Source: Pollutimonas sp. M17
Lineage (GTDB): Bacteria; Pseudomonadota; Gammaproteobacteria; Burkholderiales; Burkholderiaceae_B
Assembly: GCF_025836975.1 (NCBI RefSeq)
Contig: NZ_CP107548.1
Location: 2,294,001 to 2,358,000 of the forward strand
Direction of reading: 5' to 3'
Length of the DNA: 64,000 bases
The notes under the pieces were generated by a model that did no database searches, was not told where the DNA came from, and worked only from the letters and a program-made list of their open reading frames with translations. Below are positions 19,527 to 32,483 of the stretch, piece by piece (the stretch's first letter is position 1; every line of letters begins with the position of its first letter). A program made the translations under genes and the position numbers.

Positions 19527-20242
19527 TCAGATCCCCAGATAGGCCGCGCGTATCGCTGGATCGTTACGCAGCTGGTCCGCCGCACCCTGCGCCACGGTAC
19601 GGCCCTGATCCATCACATAGCCCCTGTCCGCCAGGTCGAGCGCCGTCGCCACGTCCTGCTCCACGATCAACAGGCTGGTGCCTTCGCCGTTGACGATACG
19701 CAGGGCGTCGACCAGTTCGCCCACCACCTTGGGGGCAAGGCCTAGGGACAATTCATCGATCATCAACAGCTTGGGCGACGCCATCAAGCCGCGCGCCACA
19801 GCGCACATCTGCTGCTCACCACCCGACAAGGTGGTGGCATCCTGACGGCGGCGCTCCGCCAGGCGCGGGAAAAGCGCGTAGACGCGTTCGATGTCCCTGG
19901 CTATCGCCGCATGGCCATCGCGGCGGCGATATGCCCCCAGCAGCAGATTGTCGTAGACCGACAATCCCGAGAACAGGCGGCGCCCTTCGGGGACATGGGC
20001 AATGCCGCGCTCCACCAACTGGACCGGACTGCAATCGGTCAAGGGCTGGCCTTCGAACATGACGCGTCCGGACGAGGCGGGAACCAGCCCGGACAGGCAG
20101 CGCAGGGTCGTCGTCTTTCCGGCCCCGTTTGATCCGACCAGACAAACGATTTCCCCCGCCTTCACTTCCAGGCCCACATCCCAGAGCACCTGGACGTCGC
20201 CATAGCCGGCCGCCAGCCTTTCCACCTGCAGCACGTATCCGC

Positions 20243-20246
<4 letters not shown>
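19527..20246 (-). CDS. livF: branched-chain amino-acid-type ABC transporter, ATPase LivF
   Basis: 239 aa ABC ATPase. Walker A GSNGAGKTTT (about 38-47), signature LSGGEQQM (about 141-148), Walker B LLMIDELSLGLAP and the LivF-typical HVPEGRRLF (about 92-100). Last gene of the livKHMGF unit, overlapping livG by 4 bp. The cargo could be branched-chain amino acids, amides or aromatic acids; the binding protein decides. Confidence 0.93.
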
Positions 20247-20994
<748 letters not shown>

Positions 20995-20998
<4 letters not shown>

Positions 20999-21957
20999 GA
21001 TGCCTTCCTTCTCCATGAGACGTAACGGACCCACCCGTTCCATAAGCCGTAGCGCCTCAGATCGCGCACGCCACCCGGCAGGAACAACACCAACGCCGCC
21101 ACCAGCAGCCCCAGCAGCCCCGCATGGAACTCCAGCACATTGCGCCAGAGCAGCTCTTCCAGCCCCAGGAACACCGCGGCGCCTATCAGAGGCCCCATGA
21201 GCGTGCCCACGCCTCCTATCAAGGCCATGACAATGGGCTTGACCGACAGCGAGACGTCGTAGACGTCCGTCGGATCGATGTAGGTCACCCACGAGGCATA
21301 AACCGCGCCGGTCGCGCCCGCCAGCAGGCCCGACAGCATGAAGACCGCAACCTTGCTGGCGCGCGTATCGATGCCGATGACCTGCGCCGCATCCTCGTTC
21401 TGCTCGATGCAGCGCAAGGCGACGCCCAGGCGCGATCGATCCACACCCCACGATATGAGCAAGGCCAGGACCGCCATGAGCGCCATGGCCAGGAAATAGA
21501 ACCGCGTCTGGCCGTCCACGCCGCCCAGGTTGAGCAGGGGCAAGCTCAGGCCCATCCCCCCTCCGGTGACGTCCGTCCAGACGTTGGTGACTTCACGCAG
21601 GACGTCGGCGATCACCAAGCTGGCGATGGCGAAATAGTGACCGCGCAGATGAAGGATGGCCCTGCCCAGCAAGCCCGCGAACACGGCAACCAGCAAACCC
21701 GCCAGGGGCCAGGCCAACGGGAAAGGCAGGCCCAACGATTGAAAGACACCGGCCGCATACGCGCCCAGGCCGAAGAACGCAGCCGTTGCAAACGACGGAT
21801 AGCCCGCATAGCCTCCGATCAGATTCCACGCCCAGGCCAGCGCCGCGTACATGCCCACGGTGGTAGCCAGGCGCAGCACATAATTGTCGGCGGTGAAGAC
21901 GAGAGCCAGCAGGGCCGCAAGCGCGATCAGCAAGCTAGCGGTCAAGCGCACGTTCAT
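20995..21957 (-). CDS. livM: branched-chain amino-acid-type ABC transporter permease LivM
   Basis: 320 aa with about 9-10 hydrophobic helices. The conserved GINVRAVK-like loop appears as GIDTRASKVAVFMLSGLLAG (about 197-216), after ALRCIEQNEDAAQVIG. Overlaps livH and livG by 4 bp on each side. Inner-membrane channel subunit. Confidence 0.93.
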
Positions 21958-22820
21958 TGGAACCCCCGTTTGCCCAGAAGCCCGGATGGCCGGAACATCA
22001 ACAAGGCGATCAACACCAGGAATGCCAGGGTCAGTGCAAGCTCGGGACCCAGCGCCAGGGTTCCGAAACTCTCGATAACGCCCAGCGCAAAACCGCCCAC
22101 TACGACACCCGGGATGCTGCCCAGGCCGCCCAGCACGCAGATGACGAAAGCCTTGCCCAGGTAGACCGATGACGTGACGGGCGAAATGGGGAATATGCCG
22201 CTCAGCAATGCGCCCGCCGATCCCGCCATGAATGCCCCCAAGGCAAAGGCAAGCGCATACGTGCGGTTGACGTCTATGCCCATCAGGGCGGCAGCCTGGC
22301 TATCCATACGGACCGCGATGATCGCCCTGCCCAGTTGCGTGTTGCGCAACAAAAGCCATAGCGCGAAAACGAGCGCCAGGCCCGTTGCCGTCGCCATCAG
22401 GCGGTCCACCGGCATCAGCACTCCGCCCAGATCCAGCAGCCCCCAGGGCTCATCGAAGGTGATCTTGCGGAAATCCGCGCTGAAGAACTTCAGCATCGCG
22501 TTGTCCAGAAACAGGTTCAAGCCGAAAGTCAGCGTCAGCGTGATCAGCACCGGCCTGCCCATGACCCGATTCACCACATGCTTCTGCAGGGGGTAGGCCA
22601 GCATGAACAGCGCCAGCCCCGCGATCGGAGCGAACAGGAAGGGATCGATGCCGAATTTCTGATGAGCGAAAAATGCCAGGTAGGCGCCCAGCACGATCAG
22701 TGATCCGTGCAGGATGTTGATGACATTGAGCACGCCCCAGACCAGCGAGAATCCGGCCGCTATGCAGGCATACAGGCCGCCAAGCGCCATGCCGTTCAGA
22801 AGGACCTGAAAATAAAACAC
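21954..22820 (-). CDS. livH: branched-chain amino-acid-type ABC transporter permease LivH
   Basis: 288 aa, about 8 helices, N-terminal LLNGMALGGLYACIAAGFSLVWGVLNVINILHGSLIVLGAY (in parts) is the LivH signature; IIAVRMDSQAAALMGIDVNRTYALAF is the EAA-like loop. Begins with GTG at 22820 with GGAG 8 nt upstream. Separated from livK by a hairpin at 22832-22869. Confidence 0.93.
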   Translation of the reverse strand: MFYFQVLLNGMALGGLYACIAAGFSLVWGVLNVINILHGSLIVLGAYLAFFAHQKFGIDPFLFAPIAGLALFMLAYPLQKHVVNRVMGRPVLITLTLTFGLNLFLDNAMLKFFSADFRKITFDEPWGLLDLGGVLMPVDRLMATATGLALVFALWLLLRNTQLGRAIIAVRMDSQAAALMGIDVNRTYALAFALGAFMAGSAGALLSGIFPISPVTSSVYLGKAFVICVLGGLGSIPGVVVGGFALGVIESFGTLALGPELALTLAFLVLIALLMFRPSGLLGKRGFQ

Positions 22821-22831
22821 GGAAAAACTCC

Positions 22832-22869
22832 AGAAGAGAAAAGACGGGCCGCTCGTGCCGCCCGTCTTT
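22832..22869 (-). terminator. hairpin between livK and livH (partial terminator)
   Basis: Perfect 10-bp stem AAAGACGGGC / GCCCGTCTTT with a 10-nt loop, followed on the minus strand by TCTCTTCT. Such a structure between the binding protein and permease genes typically leaves livK mRNA in excess over the membrane subunits. Confidence 0.7.
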
Positions 22870-22886
22870 CCGGAACGGATGGCCTG

Positions 22887-24104
22887 TTAATGGCCTATGC
22901 CGCTGCGGAAATCGCTGGTGGCGATATCGGCCGGATAAACAACCTGTACCTTGCCGTCCTGAATCTGATAGACCGGCGGGATATAGGAGTCGGCCATGCC
23001 ATTGGGTCCGAAGGAGATCGGCGCAAAGAAGGTCTTGAAGCCGCCTTTTTTCAGTTCGGCGCGCACGGCATCGCGGTCCTTGCTGCCGGCACGCTCGATG
23101 GCCTGTTGCAGGATGACTCCCACAGCGGCGCCGGACGCCTGGGTAAAGTCGGGCGAACTGCCGAACTTCGCACGGAACAGCTCAACGAACTTGGCGGTCG
23201 AGCCGAAGACATCTTCGCTTTGATACGACAGCACAGGATGGAACCAGCTTGCCGTTGTCACGTTCTCGGCGAGCTTGCCCGAGGCCGAAATCCATTCGTC
23301 GTAGGCGGGGCCGTTGATCATGGTCAAGGCTTGCGCGTCCACGCGCAGGTCGGCCAGTTGCTTGCGCGCCAGAATCAGGTCGTTGATGTAGCCCGTGATG
23401 ACGATCCAGTCCGGACGCTTCGCGGCCAACTGGGTCAGCGCCGCGGCATGGTCGAGCGTGCCGATGGCATAGCGCTCGAAATACACGACTTCCAGTCCGC
23501 GTTTCTTGGCCGACTTTTCGAATTCATGCGCCAGCGACAATGGATAGAGATCGTTGCGCGCAAGAATCGCGACGCGCTTGGCGCCGGGGATCTTGGCCTG
23601 CACCAGATCGGCAATGGGTTCGCTGAGGGTGCTGTTATCCGTATACAAGCCGAACAGGTTCTTGTAGCCCTGATCGAAGACTTCAGCGGAAGAAGCGCTG
23701 GATGCCAGGAGAGGCACGCCATTCTTCTCAGCCATCGTGCTGGCCGCCTTGGCCGCGCCCGAACCGAACGGCGAGAAGAGGAAGTCGACCTTGTCGTCGG
23801 TGATCAGTTTCTCGGCCAGTTGCACCGCCTTGGGCGTGCTGGACTGGTAGTCGTAGTAACGCATCTCGACGGCCAGCCGCTTGTCGCCGACCTTGATGCC
23901 GCCCTGGGCTTTCACCTGATCGAGCCATAAGTCATAGCCCTGCCGCAGCTTGGTCCCTTCAGGCGCAAGCGCGCCAGTGAGCGGCAGCGGAGCGCCGATG
24001 CGCAGCACTTCTTGCGCCACGGCCGGCGCGCTTAAGGAAAACGTTGCGGCAAGCGCCACCGCCGTCGTCGCGAATATACCTCGGCGTACCCAATTCAAAG
24101 ACAT
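22887..24104 (-). CDS. livK: periplasmic substrate-binding protein of the Liv-type transporter
   Basis: 405 aa from the ATG at 24104 (MSLNWVRRG), with GGAAAG upstream. A signal peptide spans about 1-31 (ATTAVALAATFSLSAPAVAQ). The mature protein begins EVLRIGAPLPLTGALAPEG and has the two-lobed type I fold with DDKVDFLFSPFGSGAAKA. This subfamily resembles binders of amides, urea or aromatic acids as much as of Leu/Ile/Val, so the gene symbol is positional. Confidence 0.85.
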   Translation of the reverse strand: MSLNWVRRGIFATTAVALAATFSLSAPAVAQEVLRIGAPLPLTGALAPEGTKLRQGYDLWLDQVKAQGGIKVGDKRLAVEMRYYDYQSSTPKAVQLAEKLITDDKVDFLFSPFGSGAAKAASTMAEKNGVPLLASSASSAEVFDQGYKNLFGLYTDNSTLSEPIADLVQAKIPGAKRVAILARNDLYPLSLAHEFEKSAKKRGLEVVYFERYAIGTLDHAAALTQLAAKRPDWIVITGYINDLILARKQLADLRVDAQALTMINGPAYDEWISASGKLAENVTTASWFHPVLSYQSEDVFGSTAKFVELFRAKFGSSPDFTQASGAAVGVILQQAIERAGSKDRDAVRAELKKGGFKTFFAPISFGPNGMADSYIPPVYQIQDGKVQVVYPADIATSDFRSGIGH

Positions 24105-24282
24105 GTTTCTTTCCACATAAGCTGTCGCACGACATATGCGATCAAGCTGCGTATGGTAATAACTTGAAATGGGCTGGGCCAAGATTTTATATTTCTATTT
24201 ATATAGCCCTAAGGTCTTAAAGAATTCTTCAGTCTTGCAAGAAGGAATAAAAGGCCGGGCCGCGGCGGTCGACCCGGGAGCC

Positions 24283-25188
24283 TCAGTTGAACACGCCCGT
24301 CGACAAATAGCGGTCGCCGCGGTCGCATACGATGAACACGATGGTGGCGTTTTCGACACGCGCGGCCACCCGCATGGCGGCGACCAATGCCCCCGCCGAC
24401 GATATGCCGCCGAAGATGCCTTCTTCGGCCGCCAGGCGGCGCGCCATGTCCTCGGCCTCGGTCTGGGAGATCAGTTCGAAACCGTCGATCTGTTCAGGAT
24501 GGTAGATGGCGGGCTGGTAGGCCTCGGGCCATTTTCGTATGCCCGGAATCTGGGAGCCCTCGGCCGGTTGGGCGCCGATGATCTGTACCGCCTTGTTTCT
24601 GGAGCGCAGATAGCTGCCCACGCCCATGATGGTTCCCGTGGTGCCCATGGCGCTGACGAAATGGGTGATGGCGCCGTCGGTCTGTTCCCAGAGTTCGGGG
24701 CCGGTGGTCTCGATGTGAGCCAGGGGATTGTCGGCATTGGCGAATTGATCCAGCACCTTGCCCTTGCCTTCGGCCTGCATGCGGATCGCCAGGTCGCGCG
24801 CGTACTCCATGCCGCCCTGGTTCGCCGGCGTGAGAATGAGTTCGGCGCCGTAGGCCGTCATGGATGCGCGCCGCTCGACCGACAGGTTGTCGGGCATGAT
24901 GAGTATCATCTTGTAGCCGCGCACCGCGGCCGTCATGGCCAGGGCAATGCCGGTGTTGCCGCTGGTGGCCTCGATAAGGGTGTCGCCGGGCTTGATGTCG
25001 CCGCGCTGTTCGGCGCGGCGGATCATGGAACTGGCCGCGCGATCCTTGACCGAGCCCGCGGGATTGTTGCCTTCGAGCTTGGCCAGGATCACGTTGCCGC
25101 GCTGCTCGCCGAATTCGCCTGGAATGCGCTGCAGCCGTACAAGAGGCGTTGCGCCGATCGTGTCTTCAATGGTCAGGTATTTTTTCAT
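24283..25188 (-). CDS. cysM: cysteine synthase B
   Basis: PLP enzyme making cysteine from O-acetylserine and sulfide or thiosulfate. 301 aa. The PLP lysine is K48 in NNPAGSVKDRAA, the phosphate loop is EATSGNTGIALA (about 69-80), and the C-terminal GGISSAGALVAA is present. VSAMGTTGTIMGVG (about 175-188) and the R-rich C-terminal CDRGDRYLSTGVF match CysM rather than CysK. Alternative start 12 bp upstream (25200). Confidence 0.94.
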   Translation of the reverse strand: MKKYLTIEDTIGATPLVRLQRIPGEFGEQRGNVILAKLEGNNPAGSVKDRAASSMIRRAEQRGDIKPGDTLIEATSGNTGIALAMTAAVRGYKMILIMPDNLSVERRASMTAYGAELILTPANQGGMEYARDLAIRMQAEGKGKVLDQFANADNPLAHIETTGPELWEQTDGAITHFVSAMGTTGTIMGVGSYLRSRNKAVQIIGAQPAEGSQIPGIRKWPEAYQPAIYHPEQIDGFELISQTEAEDMARRLAAEEGIFGGISSAGALVAAMRVAARVENATIVFIVCDRGDRYLSTGVFN

Positions 25189-25244
25189 GCTGGAAATCAT
25201 ACACCCAAGCGACTGACGCCGGCATGACAGGCGGCATGCCGGCG

Positions 25245-25751
25245 CTATCTGGCGCGCGGCCGCTGGCCGGACGGCGAGTCGGGACCCGATGCCGGGCGAT
25301 CGGCGGCCTTGCCGGACTTGGCGGCCAAGGCCCGGCCAGAAGACGATGCGGATGCGTCGGGACTCTGCTTGACGGCCGCGCCGGAACCCACGGTCAGCCC
25401 CGATGCCTGCAGCGCGGCCGCTTTCTTCGGCCCTATGCCCTTGACCCGGTCGGAAAGGTCGTCCAGGGATTCGTAGCGGCCGCCGCGCGCGCGTTCTTCG
25501 ATGATGACTTGCGCGGTCTTGGGGCCGATGCCGCGCAGTTCGCGCAGTTGCTCTTGCGTGGCGGCATTGACGTCGATGGCGAACGCCAGGCCATGCATGG
25601 AGACGCCGCCGGCCAGGACACCCAGCACCAGGCCGGCCAGTGAGCGGCGTCGCCTTCGGGCACGTGTGGCCACCGGCAGCGGCCCGGCCAGCTTTACGCA
25701 GGCCTTTTCGGCCCATGGACGGGCCACGGTGGATTCAGTAAAAGGATTCAT
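25245..25751 (-). CDS. ComEA-like helix-hairpin-helix protein
   Basis: 168 aa. Cationic N-terminus with RARRRRR (about 30-36) and one hydrophobic segment (SLAGLVLGVLAGGVSMHGLAFA, in parts 37-58), then two HhH motifs: IDVNAATQEQLRELRGIGPKTAQ and SLDDLSDRVKGIGPKKAAAL, about 59-117. The Ser/Ala/Pro-rich tail has no motif. ComEA-like proteins bind DNA in the periplasm during uptake; no other competence gene is near, so the role is open. Confidence 0.8.
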   Translation of the reverse strand: MNPFTESTVARPWAEKACVKLAGPLPVATRARRRRRSLAGLVLGVLAGGVSMHGLAFAIDVNAATQEQLRELRGIGPKTAQVIIEERARGGRYESLDDLSDRVKGIGPKKAAALQASGLTVGSGAAVKQSPDASASSSGRALAAKSGKAADRPASGPDSPSGQRPRAR

Positions 25752-25921
25752 GAGCAGCCTCCGAGAATGAAGTGAAGGAAAGTTCGCGGCGCCGTCCGTG
25801 GACGGACGCTGCCCCTTCCAAGCTCGATGATCCCCGTATGGCGCCGGAGCGGATAGCGGCCTCACAGGCATTGATCCATGCGTAAACCTACCTGGGCGCG
25901 CCGCCGCCGCGCCTTTGCCTC

Positions 25922-26917
25922 CTAGATGCGGCCCTGCTCCAGCAAGGCCCGGACGTAGTGCGCGACTCCCGTCTGGACGTCGCGGAACGGCTTGTCGTAG
26001 CCGGCGGCGCGCAACTGCGTCAGGTCCGCCTGCGTGTGGCTTTGATAGCGCCCCTTCAGGTCGTCGGGAAAAGCGATGTACTGGATGGCTTTCTGGCTGA
26101 CCAGTTCCTGCAAGGGCAGCTCGGGCAGGTCCCGGCTGGCGCGCAAGGTATTGACCACGGTGCGTGCCACATCGTTGAAGGGCTGTGCCCGCCCCGTCCC
26201 GCAATTGAATATGCCCGATTTTTGGGGATGATCGAGAAAGAACAGGTTGACGTCCACCACGTCATCGACATAGATGAAATCACGCAGTTGCCCGCCATCG
26301 ACATAGCCGTCCCAGCCGCCGAACAGCCTGACATGCCCTTCGGCCTGGAACTGGTTCATATTGTGGAAGGCGACCGACGCCATCCGGCCCTTGTGCTGCT
26401 CGTTGGGCCCGTAGACGTTGAAGTAGCGCAGGCCCACGACGGGCGCGGCCAGCGTATCCAGATGGCGGCGCAGCACCTGATCGAACAGGAACTTGGAATA
26501 GCCGTAGACGTTCAACGGCGATTCATACAGGGGATCTTCGGCATACACCGGCCCCGCGCCGTAGACCGCCGCCGACGAGGCGTAGATCAGGGGAATCCTG
26601 GCGGCCTGACAGTGCTGGAACAACTCAAGCGTTACGCGGTAATTGTTGTCCAGCATGTAGTGGCCGTTGCGCTCCGTGGTGTCCGAGCATGCCCCCTGAT
26701 GAAAAACGGCCTCGATATTCTGGATCTGCCCCTTGGCGATGCGCTGGCGAAAATCGTCCTTGTGCAGGTAATCGGCGATTTTTCCGTCCACCAGATTCAG
26801 GAACTTGTCGCCCTCGGTCAAATCGTCGACCACCAGGATATCGGTATGGCCGCGCCGGTTCAGGCCGCGCACGATATTGCTGCCGATGAAGCCGGCGCCT
26901 CCGGTTACTACAATCAT
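25922..26917 (-). CDS. hldD: ADP-L-glycero-D-manno-heptose-6-epimerase
   Basis: Last step of ADP-heptose synthesis for the LPS inner core. 331 aa extended SDR: GGAGFIG (6-12), active-site Y..K in YGYSKF (about 142-147), the [20 protein letters not shown] segment and [12 protein letters not shown]. Overlaps hldE by 4 bp and is the last gene of the long leftward supra-operon. Confidence 0.96.
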   Translation of the reverse strand: MIVVTGGAGFIGSNIVRGLNRRGHTDILVVDDLTEGDKFLNLVDGKIADYLHKDDFRQRIAKGQIQNIEAVFHQGACSDTTERNGHYMLDNNYRVTLELFQHCQAARIPLIYASSAAVYGAGPVYAEDPLYESPLNVYGYSKFLFDQVLRRHLDTLAAPVVGLRYFNVYGPNEQHKGRMASVAFHNMNQFQAEGHVRLFGGWDGYVDGGQLRDFIYVDDVVDVNLFFLDHPQKSGIFNCGTGRAQPFNDVARTVVNTLRASRDLPELPLQELVSQKAIQYIAFPDDLKGRYQSHTQADLTQLRAAGYDKPFRDVQTGVAHYVRALLEQGRI

Positions 26918-27843
26918 GATAGTTCTCCCGCGGTAACGACCGAAGTTCCAAGCTTTCCCACCACCACGCCGCCGGCGCGATTGGCCCACGACACCGCGTC
27001 GAACCATGGCAGCCCCGCCGCGCGGGTGACAGCCAGGGCGGCCAGTACGGTATCGCCCGCGCCCGAGACGTCGAAGACCTCGTGGGCATGCGCATCGGTG
27101 TGCTGGCGGCCCTCTTCGGTGAACAGGGTCATGCCCTGCTCCGATCGCGTCACCAGCAGGGCCTCCAGGTCCAGGTCGTTGCGCAGTCCTTGCGCGCGCC
27201 GCTCTAGGTCGTCCTCGTCTTTCCAGCGCCCGACGGCGTCCTGCATTTCCGAACGGTTGGGGGTAATGACGGTGGCGCCCCGATAGCGCTGGTACAAATG
27301 CCCCTTGGGATCGACCAGCACCGGTACGCCGGCCTCGCGCGCCGCGGCGATCAGCACCTCGACCCGGTCCAGGGCGCCTTTCGCGTAATCGGACAGCACC
27401 AGCATGTCGTGCTGCGCGACCAATTGCCTGGCCAGGGCATCGAGCCGGTCCAGGCATGGCGCGCCGGGACCTTCTTCGAAATCCACGCGCAGCAGTTGCT
27501 GCTGCCGCCCCAGCACCCGCATTTTCAGCGTGGTGGGCGAGGCGTCGTCGGTGACCAGGCAGGAATTGATGCCCGCTTCGCGAGCCAGCGCCGCAACCTT
27601 GGCCCCCGCCTCGTCGCTGCCGACGATGCCCAGCAGGCTGGCCTGCGCGCCCAGAGCCACGATATTGCGGGCAACATTGGCGGCGCCGCCCAGCCGGTCT
27701 TCGCGGCGCGCGACGCGCACCACCGGAACCGGCGCCTCGGGCGAAATGCGATCGACTTCTCCAAACCAGTAGCGGTCAAGCATGATATCGCCCGCCACCA
27801 GTACTTTTACGCGGCTTACCGCCTCTGCCGGAAACGGCATCAT
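26914..27843 (-). CDS. rfaE1: heptose-7-phosphate kinase (HldE kinase domain)
   Basis: Phosphorylates D-glycero-beta-D-manno-heptose 7-phosphate. 309 aa PfkB-family kinase: [26 protein letters not shown] (in parts, 16-41), [14 protein letters not shown] (about 52-65), and the C-terminal anion hole [13 protein letters not shown] (about 264-276). The E. coli protein also carries an adenylyltransferase domain; here only the kinase half is present, so the second activity (hldC/rfaE2) must be elsewhere. Overlaps lapB by 4 bp. Confidence 0.93.
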   Translation of the reverse strand: MMPFPAEAVSRVKVLVAGDIMLDRYWFGEVDRISPEAPVPVVRVARREDRLGGAANVARNIVALGAQASLLGIVGSDEAGAKVAALAREAGINSCLVTDDASPTTLKMRVLGRQQQLLRVDFEEGPGAPCLDRLDALARQLVAQHDMLVLSDYAKGALDRVEVLIAAAREAGVPVLVDPKGHLYQRYRGATVITPNRSEMQDAVGRWKDEDDLERRAQGLRNDLDLEALLVTRSEQGMTLFTEEGRQHTDAHAHEVFDVSGAGDTVLAALAVTRAAGLPWFDAVSWANRAGGVVVGKLGTSVVTAGELS

Positions 27844-29111
27844 TTCATCTCCTCCAGACGGCGAGGTTCATAGGTTTCCCAGGAATTGCAGCCCGGGCAC
27901 TGCCAGTAGAAATGGCGCGCCTCGAAACCGCACACACGGCAGGCATAGCGGTCCAGCCGCTGGGTATGCTTGTGGATCAGGGAGCGCAACAGGCTCAGGT
28001 CGGCGCCCGAGGCAATGTCGGCCGCGGCCGTATTGGCCTGGGCCACGCGATTCGCGCCGTCGGCCGCGTCGACGATGGGGTTCTGGTCTTCGTAGGCCGC
28101 CAGTTCGGCTTCAAGCAGCCTGTCCAGCCCCAGCAGCGAGGGGTGTGCGCGCAGCGCTTCGCGGGCAAACGCCCAGGCGGGCTTGTACCCCTGCTGGGCG
28201 CGCAGTTCGCGAAACACCACATTGAACATGTCCAGCGAAGGATAGCGCAGGTAGTGCGCACGCAGCACCTCGAGGCCTTCGGCCTGCTGCCCCACCCGGC
28301 GATAGCATTCGAGCAGGTCGCCGGCGATCAGGCTGGCGTATTCGGGCGCGATGGTCAGCACCGAAGCCAGATAGGCCCGTTCGCGCTCGGGCTTATTGTC
28401 CAGGCGCGACAGCTGCGCCCGCAGCATGGCGATGCGCGCCTCGGAGGCCTGCCCACGAGCCTGGCCCCGCAATGCGGCCGCCGCATGGTCGGCCGCATCC
28501 AGCGCCTCGCTGGCGGCGGTCAGGTCGGGGGATTTGCCCGCCATGGCCGATACCGCGCGTTCGCATTGATAGTGCACCAGCTGGGGGACCGGCTCGTCGA
28601 TCAGGGCGCGCAGCCGCTTGACCGCTTCGATGGCGCGCGGCCAGTCGTGCTCGGACTCGTAAATGCGTATCAGCGCCCGCACGGCCGGCACGGCGAAACG
28701 CGTATCGAGGACTTGCTCGAAAGCCTGCTCGGCGCGATCCAGCATGCCGGCCTTCAGGAAATCCTGGGCCAGTTCATGCTGGGCGCTTTCGCGGTCGGCC
28801 TGCGGCAGATCGGCGCGGGAAAGCAGGCTTTGATGCACCCGGATCGCTCGTTCCATTTCGCCCCGCCGGCGAAACAGGCTGCCCAGCGCAAAATGCAGCT
28901 CGGACGTTTCGGGGTCGAGCTTGGCGACCTCGATGAAGGCATCGATGGCCCTGTCGGGCTCTTCGTTGAGCAGGAAATTCAGCCCCTTGAAATAGGAATT
29001 CGGCAAGGATCGCGTTTCGGAAAGCATCTGCCGAAAATCCACGCGCGCCGCGATCCATCCAAGCGCGAAGAGCAGAGGCAGAAATATCAACCACCAGGGT
29101 TCAAAGTCCAC
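27840..29111 (-). CDS. lapB: LPS assembly protein B, TPR/rubredoxin-like
   Basis: Adaptor that controls LpxC turnover and LPS assembly at the inner membrane. 423 aa from the GTG at 29111, which has AAGG 9 nt upstream; a TTG at 29120 is the alternative. N-terminal anchor WWLIFLPLLFALGWIAARV (about 5-23), several TPR repeats (about 40-300) and a C-terminal metal knuckle CRVCGFEARHFYWQCPGC with two CxxC pairs. Lies with lapA, as in other proteobacteria. Confidence 0.93.
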   Translation of the reverse strand: MDFEPWWLIFLPLLFALGWIAARVDFRQMLSETRSLPNSYFKGLNFLLNEEPDRAIDAFIEVAKLDPETSELHFALGSLFRRRGEMERAIRVHQSLLSRADLPQADRESAQHELAQDFLKAGMLDRAEQAFEQVLDTRFAVPAVRALIRIYESEHDWPRAIEAVKRLRALIDEPVPQLVHYQCERAVSAMAGKSPDLTAASEALDAADHAAAALRGQARGQASEARIAMLRAQLSRLDNKPERERAYLASVLTIAPEYASLIAGDLLECYRRVGQQAEGLEVLRAHYLRYPSLDMFNVVFRELRAQQGYKPAWAFAREALRAHPSLLGLDRLLEAELAAYEDQNPIVDAADGANRVAQANTAAADIASGADLSLLRSLIHKHTQRLDRYACRVCGFEARHFYWQCPGCNSWETYEPRRLEEMK

Positions 29112-29132
29112 TGAGTTCAACCTTGTTGCGGA

Positions 29133-29456
29133 TTACAGGGGAGCCAGAGGCGCGACGGTTTCGGGAGCCACCGCCGCGGCGGGCACGTTGGGATGCCGGC
29201 TTTGCTCTTCCAGTTTGGCCAGCTCGCGCCTGAGCCGGGCCGCTTCGCGGCGGCGGCGCATGATGGACGGCGCGGCAATCAGCAGTCCGAAGACCACGCC
29301 CAGCACAAACACCGCCAGCATGACGACGATAAGGGGCACGCCCGTAACGACATGGTCGGCGAAAAAGCTCACGTCCACCGGCCCGGTGTTCTTCAGGGCG
29401 AACATCAGGACGACGACGAACACGGCCAGTCTCAAGATCCAAACCAGGTAACGCAT
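29133..29456 (-). CDS. lapA: LPS assembly protein A (DUF1049)
   Basis: Small inner-membrane protein, 107 aa with two helices (about 3-22 and 40-62) followed by a basic coiled stretch RRRREAARLRRELAKLEEQ. The LKNTGPVDVSFF segment is the DUF1049 signature. Works with LapB. 21 bp upstream of lapB. Confidence 0.9.
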   Translation of the reverse strand: MRYLVWILRLAVFVVVLMFALKNTGPVDVSFFADHVVTGVPLIVVMLAVFVLGVVFGLLIAAPSIMRRRREAARLRRELAKLEEQSRHPNVPAAAVAPETVAPLAPL

Positions 29457-29527
29457 GGGAATACTCCATAAATCGGGAATCCGATAATTGTAAGGGGAAT
29501 CGGGCGCGAATCCCGCTTATGCGCCAA

Positions 29528-29557
29528 ATAGAAAAGGGCCCCCGTGCTGGAGGCCCT
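29528..29557 (-). terminator. rho-independent terminator after ihfB
   Basis: Stem AGGGCC / GGCCCT with an 11-nt loop, followed on the minus strand by TTTTCTATTT. It lies between ihfB and lapA and may limit downstream transcription of the LPS genes. Confidence 0.75.
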
Positions 29558-29600
29558 GTTTCAGCAATTGCGCCAATGGCAATGACGAGTCGAATCAGGC

Positions 29601-29966
29601 TTAACCGTGCATCATGCGCGTATCAAGCTGCCCCAGCGCGAAGACGGGCTCGGGGCCGTCTTCGTCGGCCGGAGCCTGCGCGTCGCAGGCCGAATCGACC
29701 CGTTCGCGCAGTTCCTTGCCGGGCTTGAAATGCGGCACCTGCTTGCCAGGCACCATGACTTTCTCGCCCGATTTGGGATTGCGGCCTATGCGCGGCGAAC
29801 GTTCGGACAAGGAAAAGCTTCCGAATCCGCGGATCTCGATGCGCTGACCGCCGGCCAGAGCCTGGGTCATGGCATCGAGCACCGTTTTAACGGCGTAATC
29901 CGTGTCGCGCGCCGCCAGCTGCGGGTAGCGGCTGGCAAGAATCGCTATCAGTTCCGACTTGGTCAC
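29601..29966 (-). CDS. ihfB: integration host factor subunit beta
   Basis: DNA-bending nucleoid protein. 121 aa, HU/IHF fold: [17 protein letters not shown], then [31 protein letters not shown] (in parts, about 40-70) with the intercalating proline P73-type residue in [21 protein letters not shown]. The tail of about 25 acidic/mixed residues after the family end is common in Bordetella relatives. Follows rpsA by 5 bp. Confidence 0.95.
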   Translation of the reverse strand: MTKSELIAILASRYPQLAARDTDYAVKTVLDAMTQALAGGQRIEIRGFGSFSLSERSPRIGRNPKSGEKVMVPGKQVPHFKPGKELRERVDSACDAQAPADEDGPEPVFALGQLDTRMMHG

Positions 29967-29971
29967 GCCAA

Positions 29972-31687
<1,716 letters not shown>

Positions 31688-31784
31688 TAAGTTAAATCCA
31701 AAAGCCGGAAATGGCTGTTAAAAACACACCGGGACGCAAAGCCCCAGTGGAGTAAAAAATAATCCCGGACACCCGTGGCAAGCT

Positions 31785-32483
31785 TCAGTCAGCCCGCCTG
31801 GCAGCCGCCCGGAACCCCAGGCTCGACCAGTGATCGAGTACTATCCCGACCGTTTCATCGATGCTCAAACTTGATGAATCGACCGTTTTTGCGTCAGGCG
31901 CCGCGACTAGCGGTGCGTTCGCCCTGTTGCGGTCGCGCTCATCGCGCGCACGCATATCTTCCAACAGGCCCGATAGATTAGCAGAAATCCCCTTTTCCTT
32001 CAACTGCTTACAGCGCCTTTCCGCCCTCGCCCGCACATCGGCCACCAAAAATATCTTCAGCGGCGCGTCCGGAAACACCACCGTGCCCATGTCACGGCCA
32101 TCGGCCACCAGGCCCGGCGCCAGACGAAAGGCCCTCTGGCGCTCCAGCAAGGCCTGGCGCACCGGTCCATAGGCGGCGACCCTGGAAGCCAGGTTGCCGA
32201 TGCTCTCCTGGCGGATCAGGGCGCCCACGTCCTGGCCATCAAGCAAAACCTGCTCGCCCTGGAATGAGACGTCCAGGTCCAGGGCGACCCCGGCCACCGC
32301 GGCCTCGTCGCCCACATCCACACCCTTCTGCTGCGCGGCCAGGGCCGTCAGCCGGTATAGCGCACCGCTGTCGAGCACCGCCCAGCCCAGAGCCTGGGCG
32401 ACCCGATGGGCTATGGTGCCTTTGCCGGAGGCCGTGGGGCCGTCGATGGTGATGACGGGGATATCTGCCGACGCTGAAGTCAT
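31785..32483 (-). CDS. cmk: cytidylate kinase
   Basis: Phosphorylates CMP and dCMP. 232 aa. P-loop GPTASGKGT (about 15-23), LDSGALYRL (about 38-46), the [23 protein letters not shown] segment (in parts, about 126-148) and [18 protein letters not shown]. Overlaps aroA by 4 bp. Confidence 0.96.
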   Translation of the reverse strand: MTSASADIPVITIDGPTASGKGTIAHRVAQALGWAVLDSGALYRLTALAAQQKGVDVGDEAAVAGVALDLDVSFQGEQVLLDGQDVGALIRQESIGNLASRVAAYGPVRQALLERQRAFRLAPGLVADGRDMGTVVFPDAPLKIFLVADVRARAERRCKQLKEKGISANLSGLLEDMRARDERDRNRANAPLVAAPDAKTVDSSSLSIDETVGIVLDHWSSLGFRAAARRAD

